The notes: generated by a model from the letters alone, not told the origin. A stretch of 64,000 nucleotides of DNA from Seison nebaliae (GCA_023231475.1 JALJEE010002436.1:267389-331388), one strand, 5' to 3'. Numbered from the stretch's first letter, positions 39,801 to 54,792 are shown. Numbers and translations: made by a program.

Positions 39801-42800
39801 AGGAGATCCTGGTACTTATACAATTGAAATAGAAAATGAATTTGGTAGTGACACTTCAGCAGTTACATTAATGATTGACGAGAATGCAGAAAATATCACT
39901 GATTTTTCTGATATTCTAAAGGCAACGTTTCTTTTTCATTCTCAAATTTATATTCTTTACATTTAATCTTTTCGTAGTAATATTAATCCCAATCTCTTGG
40001 AAGACATGGGGTTGAATTTCAAATTGAAACATGTTGTCTTTGATCCAAAAGAGAATGATGTTGAAGAAGATGAGAAGAAGAAAAAAGAAGTTTGTTCTCT
40101 AAATAATTTAATAATTTTCAAATCTGATAGGAGAAGGATAAGAGAAAAGTTCGTGAACCCAAAAATTACGAAATCGACGATTTCGATTATAAATTAGAGA
40201 AAAGTATTTCTTCTTTCTTTCTTTTTAATGTTTAAATATTTTCTTCAATTATAGGTCAATCCGAAGAAGACCTAAAGAATGACCAATCAAAAGAAGAAAT
40301 GCAGAAAAAAGGTTCGAATTTTAAATATTTTCATCTTCTTCAATTTAGTTGGGAATATTCATTAAATAGTCGAATGTTTGAAGAGTTTGATGCCTACAGA
40401 TGTGGAAGAAGACGATTCTGCATTATTAACTACAATTCTCACTGGTGATGTTAATCCAGAAAAATTACGATTAAAACATAATGGAAAAACAATTCCGTTT
40501 ACTGAGATGAATGATAAATATAAAGTAAAACTTCGAAAATTACCAGATGGAGAAACTGAAGTTGAGATATGTTTGAAGAATTGTCAATTGGAAGACGAAG
40601 GACCAGTTTCAATAGAATTATTGGAAGATAAAGAAAAAACTGAATTAATAACCGAAACATTCTTGAAAGTAACTCGTAAGAAGTTACGATTCATCACTAA
40701 AATCGAACCAAATGATACATTCCTCAATGAACATGATTCAATAAAATTCAAAGTCTCTACTAATCGAAAAACGAAGGAGAACGAAATTTCTTGGAAAGTC
40801 AATAATTCATTCATTGAAATGGATAATTTGAGATATAATATAAAAGTTTAATTAATTAATTTAATTTTAATTGAATTTTAAAAATTTTTATTTTTTAGTC
40901 TGTTGGAACTGAACATCAAATTCAAATAAGTAAAGTGGAAAAAGATAAAGATGATGGAATTATCCAATGTTTAATAACTGATGATCCATCGGAAAAAGTT
41001 GAAGCAACTTTGAAAATAAAATATACAGCAGTTCAGTTTACCGAAATGTTGAATGATGTGAAATGTAAAATAAATGACGAAGATGTTCATCTTTCTTGTT
41101 CAATAAATAAACCGATAAGCGAAATAAAGAAAGTAGTTTGGTTATTAAATGGAAAAGAAGTTAAATCACCAGGTACAAATTTATCTTTTTCGTTGAAATC
41201 TTTGAATATTTTGTTTAGATATAATTTTCAATTCGATTGACGATATGTTTGAATTGATTTGGAAGAAAATAAATAAAAATTCATTCGGAAAATATTCGAT
41301 TAAATTAATTGATAATGATGACAACGAAATCGATTCCTCTGCAGCTATTGTTCAATCAAGTTTTGTAATTTTTCTTCATTTATTAATGAATTTTTACTAT
41401 TTTTTTTATTTGTTTACAGCTGTTCGTATAAAGTTTACGAGGAATTTAGAAGATATAACAGTTAACGAATATGAAGATGTTCAGTTGTCGTGTGACACGA
41501 ATGTAAGTAATGCCAATATCAAATGGAAGATAAATGGTGTGCCGTATACAAAAGCGAATTTTACTGATCGTTCTATCTCGATCAATTCGAAAGATAAAAC
41601 ACATTTTTTCAATGTAAAAAATCTAAAATCTTTAAAATTTCATAAGGCTGAAATCGAATGTTCAGCCATTAACGAAGTGACCAAATGTCAGATAAACGTC
41701 ATTAAACAACATCTACAATTGAAAGAATCAAAGAAATTAGTGGAAGTTGTAGAAGATGATAATGTTGAAGAATTTATCGAATTCGACGAGAAATCTTCTC
41801 GAATGTCGATGAATATAAAACCGAAAATAATGAAAGAAGATTATGTTGTCAACGATCGATCAGTTCGATGTTTCTTTAATTCAGATATTCAAATGTTCCA
41901 ATTCATAATTAATTCTGCAAAAAGTCATCATGCAGGTGATTACCAAATCACATTCTCTAACGACGACGAGTCAGATACTCAAACATTTGTCTTAACTTTA
42001 GTTGTTCAATTACGAGAAATATATTTTACGAAAATCTTCCCCGAATCGTTGGTGGGAATTGAAACGCAGAAAATTGTGTTGACATTAGAGACAAATAAAT
42101 CGATTCCGGCATTCTTTACACCTCAACCTAATATGGATCGCTATATTCTTATTGAACGAGAAACAATGAATGGAAGTAAGTTGAATGATCGGAAATTTAC
42201 CAGAATACAACAACGAAATTCAAATGAAAATGAATTTACCATGTTAAGTGTCATGAATGATGATGCTGGTATTTATACGGGTAAAATAATTCTTCCAGTT
42301 AATTCGGTGAGTAATAAACTAACTGAATGTAAATGTCAATTGTCAGTAAGTTATGATACAATTAACAAACTAAAAAAATTAGTTGATAGTCGAGTGATCA
42401 GAGACGATACGATAACACTTCAATGTGAATTGGATCGTTTACCAAAAGATTATTATTGGAAGTTAAACGATAAGAAATTAGAGGAAAAAGAATCGTCAAA
42501 TGTAAAATTTATAAATACTCCATTATCGAACAGTAATATCAGATTAGCAATAACGATCGATAATTGTCAAATAACGGACGGCGGAACATATCAATTATAT
42601 GTTGATGATGAACCATTCGATTCTTGTGAATTAACTGTAATTGATTCATATGTTCAATTTGTAGATTGGACTGAAAATCTAAGTTGTATCGAAGGTGAAA
42701 ATATTTCATTGAAATTCAAATTATCAGAACCATTAAAACAGAAGATGAAAATAACGGGACGATATGGTGGTCGTCCATTTGAAGGCAATTTAATATCAGA

Positions 42801-45800
42801 CGATCAAATTAATTATGAATGTTCTATAAAGAATGTACAGAAAATTGCCAATGGTGGTCGTTATGTTTTCTGTTTGGAGAATGATCCGTCTGCCAAATTG
42901 ATTAAATCAGATGTACAAACTGAAATTCAGATTCAATTACTCATTACAGATAAACCGATAGAGATTGTGAAGAATTTAGAGAAAGAATATGAAGTGAATG
43001 AAGACGAAACAATTCAATTGGAATTCGAATTATCTCATCCATTTGTCAATGTGAACTGGATGAAAAATAATGATGTTTTGAATAAGAATAATCGTTATCG
43101 TATCTCTAATATTGATACGAAATATTTGTTGACAATACGCAATGCAACTGATAAGGATATTGGAACTTATAATCTAAAATTATCAGATGGCATTGGAGGA
43201 TCGTTAGAAGATTCATGTTCTCTAAAGGTTCTTCCCAAACTTCCGGAATGGACGATGAAATTGGAAGATGAATATGAAGTTTTCGTATTCGATTCTCTCA
43301 ATCTCGATGTTGAGCTTAATCGTGAGAAAAATATAAAGTTCGAATGGATGATCGATGACGAATTGTTACTACCTAAATCGATTAAAGCAGACGAATTTGT
43401 AAAAGATTGCGAATTGTCATATAACGGAAATCGAACACAGTTGAAAAATCGTCGAATTCAAATTAATAATTTTCCACCGGAAGAATTCATCGTATATCGT
43501 CTAACGGTGAAAGCAACACTTGTCAGTTTTCATTATCCGTCGATAACGAGTGAAACTCGACTAATTATTCGACAGCTACAACCGGCTTTTCTCAAACCGC
43601 TAAGATTGAAACGAAAACATGGAAATATCATCGAAGAAGGTGAAGCGTTCGTACTCGAATGTAAAGTGAATAGAAAAGATGTCAATTTGAGATTGAAACA
43701 AATAATTGATAAAACCCTCGCGAAGTTACTCACACCTGGTGATGATGATCATTTTGTTGTGCAACGGGATGATGATGGATTGAAATGGATATTTAAATTA
43801 TTTAATTCGAAAGCGACAGATGAAGGAAATTTCGTAGCGGAAATCGAAAATTATGAAGATATCAAAAGTCAATGTACGGTCGTAATTCAAGAAAGACCAT
43901 TAGAATATGTTTGTCAACCAATTAGTGTATTAACGGTAATGGAAGATGATATTCTAAAAATTAAATTTGCAGTAAACAAACCGATCGATATTGAATCAAT
44001 AGAATTATTTAAGAATGACGAAAAAATTAAAATTAATGAAAATAATGAAATAAACGATGAATTCTTCGTAACTTTCACTGATAATTTTCAAACGGTGGAA
44101 CTAACCAAAAAACCAGCATCGTTAGATGATGAAGCTGTTTATCGAGTGACTTGTGAGAAAATTAAATCGAAGAATTGCAAAGTTTCCGTTCAGGAATCAT
44201 TACCGGTAATTTTACAAGAATTGTCCAATATCGAAATTGAGGAAGAACAGTCGATCGAATTAGAATGTGAATTAAATAAAATTTCTTCATTCAAACCAAA
44301 ATGGACGATGGATAATGTGGAAATTTTTCCTCATATCGACACGAGAGTTGAACAGAAAATTACGGAGAAAACATATACAATGAAAATAGACAAAGCTAAA
44401 TTATCTGATGGTGGAAATTACAGTTTCATTTTATCAGATGGAAAATCATCAATACGATCGTCGTGTACTGTGAGTGTTAAAGAGAAACCTATAAAATTCA
44501 CGAAAACTTTAACTGATATCGAATTAACGGAAAATGAACAATTATTCGCCGATATTGAAGTGAGTGAAAGGAGAAATTGTCGTGTTGTCTTTCAAACTCA
44601 ACTAACGAATAATGATCAATGGCAGAAGATACCGGTGGAAAAGAAAGGATATGATTTAGAATCGAAAGGAAAATCATTCCAATTAACCATCGATCATGTC
44701 TCATTAATGATGAATGGGAAATTGAAATGTTTCATCCAAAATACGATAAACAACGATATAACAGACGAATGTGAATCAACTGTGATTGTTCATGAATCAG
44801 CACCGAAATTCGTCAAATTCTTTGAGAATTTAACTGATAAAGAAAATTCAAATATTAAATTTGAAGGGAAATTAGATAAACCATTAAAGAATGATGACAA
44901 AGTGGAATTTTTATTAAACGGAAATCTTATTGAATCGAACGAAAAATATCTAATAGAAATTAACAATACAAATGTGAATTTATCTGTGAGAAATATAAAT
45001 TTATCAGATAATAAAGTATTTATGGTAAAGATTAATGGACAGATGGAACACGAACAATTCCGTTATGATGTGGAAGAAGATAATCCAGAATTTCTGAAGA
45101 AATTATCCGAAAAAATTGAAATAGAAGATGGAAGTGAACAAGTGGAATTTGAATGTTCAATTAATAAAAGTCATTGGAAGAAATTAAATAAACCGATCCA
45201 GGTGGAATGGGTGAAAACTAAGTCGTTTGGTTCCTGTTCAAATGCGAGTGAAGTTCCGTTACATTCATCATTGAAATGGAACATCGAACAGAAAATTGAA
45301 CAAAATCCAGAAACGCTAAATGTGAAATTGATAGTGAAGAAGATCGAAAAAGAAATTGATAATTCGATGTATATTTGTTGTCGTATTCGATCGGAATCGT
45401 CGAACGATATTGTCAATTCATCAATCAGTCAATTGATCGTGTTGGAACGACCACTAAAATTTGATATGGAAATAAAAGATTATGAAATTAATGAAGGCTC
45501 CAATTGTACGATCGAATGTCAAATGAATAAAGAGATGGAGAACAATACGGATGTTCAATGGTATTTGGATGGTAAATTATTAAGTAAATCATCAAACATG
45601 AAATTTGTTCAACGAAATAAATTATTCCAATTAAAAATTGGCGAAGTGACAAGTGAATTGAGTGGAAGAATAAAATGTAAAATTCAAAATATAGAAAGTG
45701 AAGGTTCGTTGAAAGTGAAAATCGAACCGATCAAATGGAGGAAAACGTTACAAGACACGACAGTGAATGAAGGAGATGAATGTCAATTACAATGTCAATG

Positions 45801-48800
45801 TGAACGAATCTATCAGAAGCGAGTTGATATTAAATGGTTGAAGAACGGTGAAGAAATCGATATTGAGAAGGATAGAAAATATAAATGCGAATTTATGAAA
45901 GCCAATTGTAAAATTATTTTGAAAGTGAAAGAAACTCAATTAATGGACGATGGCAAATGGACTTGTGTCATAAACGATTTATCAAAAACTTCCGCACAAT
46001 TAACCGTCATACCAATACCATTGGAATTCTCTCAGAGATTTACAGATCAAAATGTTGAAATAGAAAAAGAATGTCGTTTGGATGCGACACTTAAACACGC
46101 CATGATGAATCCGATTAAACTTCTCTTAAAATTGCACAACGAAACGGTAATCGAAATGGAAACGGAAGAAAAAGAGAAAGAGCTAAAGAAAATCGATAGA
46201 TATAACCGAGAATTGAAATTGAGTGTAGACAATAAACGTTCGCTACATTTCACCATTCCACAAGTCGTCAAAGACGATGACGGAGATTGGACATTAGAAG
46301 TTGAATGTGGGAAACAAAAAATTCGAACGAATTGTAATATGAAGGTGGAGAAAGAAGCGTTGTATTTCATTAAACCGCTGAACGATTTGAAAATTGAAGA
46401 TTTACATAAGACATCGGTCGAATTCGTCTGTCAATTGAATAGATCATTAAAATCGACTGATTCATTGAAATGGTATAGAAAAGTCAATAATTCGACGGAA
46501 TATGAATATTTGAAAATGAAATCTTATTATATTTATGGAGATACTTTCCAATTTCAAAATTCTAGAAGTATCGATAAATTCACATTGATATTACATGATG
46601 TAACATCCAACGATTTAGGTATATATAAAGCGACCGTAGATGACTCAATCAGTACTGAAGCGATACTTCAATTAATTGTACCACCCACCATCAAAGCGGA
46701 AACAGGAGGAGGAGAATGTGTCCGAATTGCCAGTGGGAAGTCTCTTACTCTAAAATACAAATATCGAGGAGAACCATCACCAAATATTGAACTTCGATTT
46801 AACAATGAAAAACTTGAAAATTTCTCAACGGATAATAATACCATTCAATATATTGCGGCAACCGTTAGTAATAACGGTGTAAAAAGGCAACATTCTGGTA
46901 CTTATACAGCAACGGCGAGTAATTGTGCGGGAACGGCAAATTGCGATATTGAAATCGTTGTTTTAGATGTGCCTTCGATTTGTCGACAATTCAAATGTAA
47001 ACAAATAAAAGACGAAGTTGTTTATTCGTGGTTGAAACCGGAAGATGATGGTGGAAACAAGATAATTTCATATGAATTACAAAAATGCTTCAAAAATAAA
47101 CCTGGTAAATGGACGCCATTAAAGTCGATTACAATTGATGATCTTGATTCAGAGAAATCGATGAAAAATAATGATGAATTATCTTATCCAATTTCACTCC
47201 AATTACCGACGGATGAAACTTATCAATTTAGAATTTGTGCAGAGAATAGAAATGGAAAGAGTGAATATACATCACTAAAAGATGATTTCACTTTCATGGC
47301 ATGGAATCGAGTTCCGGCCAAATGTAATCCTCCAAAAATATCGAATATTATGAAAGATTCATGTTGGGTGGAATGGGAACCACCAGAAGATTATGGAAGT
47401 TCACCAATCACTCAATTTACGATTGAGAAACGTTTGTCCACATCGAAACGATGGACCAAAGTTGGTCGAACAATTGAGGAATGTCAAATCGAAGCAAAAG
47501 ATTTGATAAGTGATGAACAATATGAATTTCGAGTTATATCGACTAATTCCGTCGGTAATAGTGAACCGAGTGATGGAAGTGAAATGGTGAGAATTCAATA
47601 TCAATTCAAACCTCCCGATCCACCTATGGAATTGAAAATTGAAGATGTTACTGATAATTATATCGATATCAAATTTTTACCATCAACTTCTGATAATGGC
47701 TCTCCTTTAACGAATTATACAATTTCCATTAAGGAAATGCCATTGGGGCGTTATAGAGAATATGGGAAGATTGTTGACGATAAAACTTTATCATTAAAAT
47801 TCTCTGAGACAAATTCCATCAAATATCATATGGGTGGATTAAGGAAGAATTACAAATATATGATGAAAGTGACAGCTGCAAATTTAGCTGGAATCAGTTC
47901 TCCAATTGAAAGTGGTACGATCGAAGTGAAGAATCAAGTGAGTGGAAAACCACCGAAAATAGTAGAGGAAATCCAAAATATTGTTACCGTAGCGAACGAA
48001 ACGATTTGTTTACGTTGTGCTGTAAGCGGTAAACCATTCCCAACTATAAAATGGTATCATGAAGATAATGAATTGTTCGATGAGAATCATCAATTGGATT
48101 CAAGAGAAGAATGTTCGTTTGTCATTGAGAAAATCAAATTACGTCAAGCTGGTTTATATCGATGTATTGCTAAGAATGAATTGGGAACATGTTCAACAGA
48201 GGGAAAGGTAGAAATTGTTGAGAAACCGAAAATAGAAGTCGATTCGAAAAATATCGAAGTGGAAGAAAATCGAGCTGTTCAACTGAAATTCCGATTGAAA
48301 AGTGATTCGGATATTACGAAAATTTTATTTTCCAATTCCGATCACTCATTCACAATTCCAGTAACTAATAGAAATTTCTATTGTTATTCATTAGGAAAAG
48401 CGAAGAAAGAATGGACTGGTAATTATAAGTTAAAAGTGGAAAATATTGCTAGTTCGAGTGAAATTGATTTGAAATTAAAAGTATTGACAGTTCCTTCAAT
48501 TGTCAATTCTTTCAAATGTTCGTCTGTTACTACAAGAAATATAACTTTCAGTTGGAGTATACCTTCGGATGATGGTGGTACTCCAATAACACATTATGAA
48601 ATTAAACGTTTACTACCCAAATCGGACGATATGTGGATACCGGTGAAAACGGTAAATTATGTTAATGATCAATTAAGTTATGAAATAACAATTGATGACG
48701 TTAAATGGAAGAATGAAACGATTTATGGTATTCTTGCCGTTAATCGTATCGGTGAATCAGATATCGAAAAATTGGACGATGGAATCAGTTTAAAAAAAGA

Positions 48801-51800
48801 AGATTCTTTGGCACCACCTGAAGATATTAAAGTGTCGAATGTGAATGAAGATGGTTGTGATATTGACTGGACATGGAAAGGAAGAGATCCGAAGTTGAAA
48901 GGATTTACCATCGAAGCTAAAGAGATTGATGATTATGATAGTGGTATATGGAAGAAAGTACATCGAGGAATCTTGAAAGATCGAAATTCTTATAGAATCG
49001 GTGACAATTATTTAACAATTAATTCATCATATATTTTTCGAGTTAATGCCATTTCTGATACTTCATCAGTGCCAAGTAGAGAAAGTGATATTTATAAAAT
49101 AAAAAATGCTGAATCTATTCCATCACCACCGACAATATCATCAGTGAATATTTCCAGAAATGTCAATTGCGAATTAAAATGGAAAGAACCGATTCGTTCT
49201 GGTGGTACGACAATTCGAGGATATTATGTTGAATACCGAATTATTAATACAAATTTTACTATAAAAGATGATGGTGATGATGATGATAAGAAAGAATGGA
49301 TCAGATGTAACGACTCATCTTTATGTCGTCATAATGATTATTTGATTACTGAATTGGAATTTGATACTATTTATATTTTCCGTGTTGCGGCAGTTAATCG
49401 AGTTGGAATGGGACCATGGAGTCTTCCCTCCACACAATTTAGAACGGCTTCAAAAGAAATGGAAGAAAAACCGAAAATTTTAATTGAGAAAAAATGGAAT
49501 TTTCAAATGGATAAATCTGGGAAAATGGTAGGTAGAGTTCAATCACTTGCTCCAATTCTTGAAGTTGAATGGACTAAATCTTATCGAACTCTCTTATCCA
49601 ATAAAGTAACTACGACATTCGCGGATGGTGAGGCCGTTCTTTATTTTTCGACAATGACCGAAAAAGATGGGGGGTATTATGAATTGATGGCGAGGAATGT
49701 CAATGGAGAGACAACAGAACAAATTGAAGTAAGTATAGAATCGCCGGCAGAAATAATTCCAGATAAACGATATCATTTATCGAAACAAAAGATCGAAGTT
49801 GGTGAAACTTTCCGATTTATTGCGACAATTCGAGGAATTCCCGAACCAAAAATTTATTGGAAGAAAGATCGTTCTCCTTTGGAATTTACGGATAATTGTC
49901 GTGGGGCTTTAGCAGCATCATTATATACGTTAACATTCAAAAATTGTACATATAAACATAGTGGAGAATATATCATTTATGCTGATAATGGAGCGTCATC
50001 ATTAGCATCATATAAATTTGAAATTGCGGTGGTCGATGTCCCATCAATTCCAAGAGGTCCACTCTATGTGAATGATGTGACAGAGACTGGTGCAACGATA
50101 TTATGGAAAAATTCTGTACATGATAATAATTCTCCCATCAATAAATATTCGGTGGAGAAGAGAACAATAAGTGCATATTCGGATGAAAAGATTATGGGCG
50201 GTAGTTTCGGTAATTGGTTACATGTACAAAATGTCAATCCAAATGTGGTGGGACAAGGAGTATTGGTGAAAACATCGTTATCGACATTAACGGAATTCCG
50301 AGTGAAAGCTCATAATGATATTGGGGAGAGTGAGCCATTAATATCGGAAGAAATTATTCCAATGGGAATGGAGAGTGCACCGAACACCCCGATCGGCCCA
50401 GTACACATTTTAAGATGTGAGGGAAATATTGATAACGTCAATTCGGCATTCGATGCCATTCTCAAATGGTCATCGGCTAATGCTCATATATTCTCTCATG
50501 TTCAAGGATTAAATTTATCTCATTATGTTATCGAAGAAAGACAATTAGATCGTTGGGTATATGTTGGACGAACTTCATCTGCTGATACGGAATATTACAT
50601 AAATAATTCAAACGGAATTTATCGAATTTATTCGGTTAATGAAAGAGGTGAACGTTCGTCCACTCCACTTTATTCTCATCCTGATTATGATGAGCATAAT
50701 TTACAAAATATTCCACCTGATTGTCCATTGGGACCCATATCAGTCACTTCACGTACTTCTAATAATATCAGTATTCAATGGGGAGAATTACTCACCGGTT
50801 CAACGGTAGATAATTATGTTATCGAAATTCGAGGTACAATGGATGATGATTGGGTGGAGTGTTGTCGTCAACATTTCACATCAACTTCTTGCACACTCAG
50901 AGATTTATTACCCAACACTGATTATAATATTCGAATTTTTGCAGAGAATCAATACGGGAAATCATTACCATTGAAATGCAAAGTTCTAGTGTCGACATTG
51001 AAGAGTTTCGAATGTCCATCAGCACCGGAAGGACCTCTACAATATTCCATCGATAATTATGAAGTTCGTCTTCGATGGCACGCTAGTCGAAATAATGGTG
51101 GATCATCAATTCGTGAATATATCATTGAAAGGAAAGATGTGGCACGTGATCGATGGATAAAAGATGGTGCCGTTTCATCCAACACATTTAATTACACAAT
51201 GAAAAATTTATTACCTACATCAAAATATTTAATTCGAATTATCGCTAATAACGATATCGGAATGAGTGAACAATTAGAATGTGATGATATTATTTGTATC
51301 GAAGATCGAAATAAATTAATTCCAAATAAACCGATCGGTCCAATTTCAATTAATGAAGATGATGATTCAATTAACATCAATTGGATGTTCGATGAGCAAA
51401 CGCCAATAAAGAAGAGCAAAGATATTTGGCATCTTATCCAATTGCAGAAATGGAAGAAAGATGAAAACGGTTCAATGAAAACTGACTGGGTTGTGGTCAA
51501 TCGAGTCTCTTTATCATCATCTCCCACCAACGAATTAAATTATCGATTATTGAGAGAATTGTTAATGGATGAAACGGAAATTAATATCAGAATAATTGCA
51601 GAGAATCAGATTGGAAATCAAAGTGAATATCTTCATTTGGAGGAGCCATATCAATTGAAATTTGCAACGAAAGTTGCCCCAGTTCAAAATATTAAAGTTG
51701 ATTGTCTATCGAACGGTGTCATTTTCGTCGAATGGACTCAAATCAGTTCGATGAAAGTGAGAAATGAATATCGATCACAACCGATTAAAGAATATTTATT

Positions 51801-54792
51801 AGAATATCGTACAACTGATAGAAACTGGCAAGAATTATGCCGTTGTCCTTCTTTCGAAACGACACATTCCATTGAGAATATTTTTGAAAATTTCGAATTA
51901 AGAATTACAGCGATCGACATTAATTTGAAAAGAAGTGATCCGACGAACTTCGAAGAGTTAATTCATCCACAGAAAAAATCATCAATTCCATTAGCACCAA
52001 CTGGTCATTTGAGATTATCAGCAGATGAGAAGAAATTGATATGGAAAGGTTGTTGGACATTCGACGAGTTAGAAAATATTGATTATTTCAAAATCGAATC
52101 TCGAAATCCGAATAAAATAGAATGGCAAGAAATTGGTAGATCCCAACAACATTTGATGGAGGCGGATATCGATAATTTAGGAGTTGATTATGTTTTCGAT
52201 TCATATGTAAGAATCATAGCTGGTAATGGTTATGGTGAGAGTGTTCCGTTAGAATCGAAGAAACCGATCGAATCTCAATCATCTTCTTTACTTCCAGTTT
52301 CCCCGGAAAATTTCGAAGTTATTGATATCGATTCGAATATCGTTAAACTCAAATGGACATTACCACGTTCTTCATACGAGAAGAGACCGAATTATTTAAT
52401 AATTGAAGCGAAAGATTATCGATGGAGTGTATGGAAACAATTGAAACGATTACGAGTCGTAACGTCATGTGATTTGGATGATTTGAAAGCAGATAATAAA
52501 TATACGATCAGAATTTATTCACAAAATTCAAACGGTAAATCGAAACATCAACCTCAATTAACTTTCACCACATTACCATCAAATGAAATACCATCAACAC
52601 CAGAACGTTTCCAACAAGACTCGTTAAATGCCAACGAAATTAATTGGTATTGTGATGACGAAAATTCGAAAAATTTCGTCCTCAAATTCTTCAACTCTCA
52701 TCAATGTGATTGGGAGAAGATTGGTGAAATTGAAACGAGTTTAAATCGTCGATATAAATATGTATTAAGTACTGATGATATTCGAACGATATTGAATCGA
52801 ACAGCAAATGATGAATTGAAATTTCAACTTTTCTCTATCAATTCTAATGGATTGAAAAGCGAACCAGCCAATCTCAACAATGTTGACATTCAGGAGTTGA
52901 GGAAATTAATTTTCAATTTGAATGAAGTGGACGAGTTGCCACCGCCTGAAAAACCATTAACCATAACAGCGGTTGGATTAGACACGGTGAAAATGACGTG
53001 GAATAAACCGATTGTTGATAAAGAAAATTTATCTCAATGGTCTTATATTCGAACACAAAAAGATTTGGATTCTTTCATTTCTTCTTATGTTATCGAACGG
53101 AAACTAATCACGTCATTCTCGTCGAATTGGCAACACATTTCCACCATTAATAACGTGAATAAAACGGAATGTGAAATTCCTGGCCAAGAAAACGATGCAT
53201 CATATCGATACCGTATAAAATCAGTCTCTAATCGTCTTTCATTACAATCGAAACCGTTAGAAAATGGTGAAATTTTTATATTTAAATCTCCGTTTGATGT
53301 GCCTGAAATACCATCAGCAATTCGATTAGTTGAATTTGATGATAATTCAGTCAAGATATCTTGGGACGCTCCATTCCATGATGGAGGACAAAATATTATC
53401 GATTATTTAGTGGAGAGGAGAGATATCCGTTCGCAAATATGGCTACAATGTGACATAGTGAGACATGATGACACTAAACAAAATTTCCAAACAACTATCA
53501 AACAATTACAATCTAATTGTTCCTACAAAATTCGAATATGTGCCAGAAATGTTATCGGAACATCAAATCACTTATTATTAGATAACGATATCACAATTTC
53601 TGGTCAAGTCGATATTTTACCACCAAAATTATTTCAAATTGATGAAATCAAAAATGGTGAAGCGTCATTGTCTTGGGTGAGTCCGTCATCAATTGAACGA
53701 GATGTTTATAAAGAGATTTCTTATGAATTGGAACAACAAATAAATGGGGAAAAATGGAAGATCATTAAACGTCTGCCAATCAAACAAACTACTTTTACCA
53801 CGTCTCAATTGAAAGATAATTGCAAATATCGTTTCAGAATACGAGTTTATATTCTACTGAAAACTATTGAGAAATATAGTGAGTATGTGGAAACGGAACC
53901 GATTTTAGTAAGAACAAAATCCAATTTACCATTAGCTCCCTCATATTTCTTCGTAAGGAGAATTGGAGATTCATTTTTTGAATTACAATGGCAGAATATG
54001 GAGGATAATGATCTGACAAATATCGTCGAATTTGAATTAGATATCATGAATACAAATTACATCTCTAACTATTGGTCTACACTTACTACCGTTCCTTATA
54101 CCATTTCTACTTATTTTTGTAAAAACTTAACTAAAAAGACAATTTATAATTGTCGTATTCGATCGAGAAATCCATTTGGTGTTTCCGAATGGAAAGAGTT
54201 ACCAGAACCGATTGAAGTACTTAATCGTTTCATGCCTCCACCACCTCCATTAGGTCCCATACAAATTTCTAATATTACTAGAGAGACAGCTGATATATCT
54301 TGGATGGCTCCCATGTCTTCCGATTGTTTACATTCGCCAGTTACTTCTTATTTCATTGAGAAATGTCAATTATCCCGAAATATTTGGGTGAAAGTGGCAA
54401 GAGTCACATCTGACATTACATCAGTAAGAGTACAAAATATGTTGGAAAATAATGAACATCAAATTCGCATTCAAGCTGAAAACACGAATGGTGTATCAGA
54501 TTTCTTAGTATCTGATAATATTATCCCCAATAGAACTTCAGGTTTTTTCTTTTGTGCATTTGTCATTTATTCAAATTTTTTAATTTTTTAAGAAAATTCA
54601 TCTAAAAATTTCATGCGTCAAACCGGTTTATTCCCAACTATTGACGCTTTATTCGTGGTTCAACGATTGGAAAAAGACGCTTATCTATTCAAACTATTCA
54701 TCGATCATCCTCTATCGTCGACTCTCGAGACATTGGATACAATTCTCAGCAGTACTGAATATGATGAAGATGACGATGACGATAACATCTAA
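24889..54792 (+). CDS. Giant titin-like Ig/Fn3 sarcomere protein without a kinase domain
   Basis: Sixteen exons join with every phase matching: 24889-26146, 26195-26261, 26313-26563, 26693-27169, 27311-27377, 27426-33820, 34173-35657, 35867-39926, 39978-40089, 40131-40203, 40255-40311, 40370-40845, 40899-41172, 41219-41359, 41420-54541, 54593-54792. Total 9,504 residues, about 1.1 MDa. Order by eye: Asn/Ser-rich head, about 18 Ig to the end of exon 6, 2 Ig in exon 7, 11 in exon 8 (four in 501-bp repeats), a charged linker, about 21 divergent obscurin-like Ig, then Fn3 x3, Ig x2, Fn3 x3, Ig x2, Fn3 x14 and a short acidic tail. No kinase, SH3, DH or PH domain is visible. Family members are elastic rulers and scaffolds of striated muscle. 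Whether it is closest to sallimus, titin or UNC-89 is open. Alternative transcript ends inside the longer introns (33821-34172, 35658-35866) are possible. Confidence 0.78.
25478..25546 (+). repeat. Coding AAT/AAC poly-Asn tract
   Basis: Imperfect (AAT/AAC)n run in exon 1 of the giant gene, encoding about 20 residues that are nearly all Asn, just before the first Ig domain. A replication-slippage tract, probably a flexible linker. Confidence 0.85.
35944..37850 (+). repeat. Four tandem 501-bp Ig-plus-linker coding units
   Basis: The landmark TTGCGAAGG starts at 35991, 36492, 36993 and 37494, exactly 501 bases (167 codons) apart each time. Each unit encodes one Ig domain (WYCEGxKIKPDENxEI, ITGDWKSHKNDFVLKAVN, CGVTKYNIA) and an acidic linker (TTEPDELKLVEH). 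The Ig halves are nearly identical at the DNA level and the linkers somewhat less so. The fourth linker drifts and ends before 37850. This is recent amplification or ongoing gene conversion in frame. Confidence 0.95.

Noticed and set aside
24889-54792. Protein kinase domain expected for twitchin/titin
   Set aside because: No VAIK, HRD or DFG-type motif series was found anywhere in the joined protein or in the following 400 bases.
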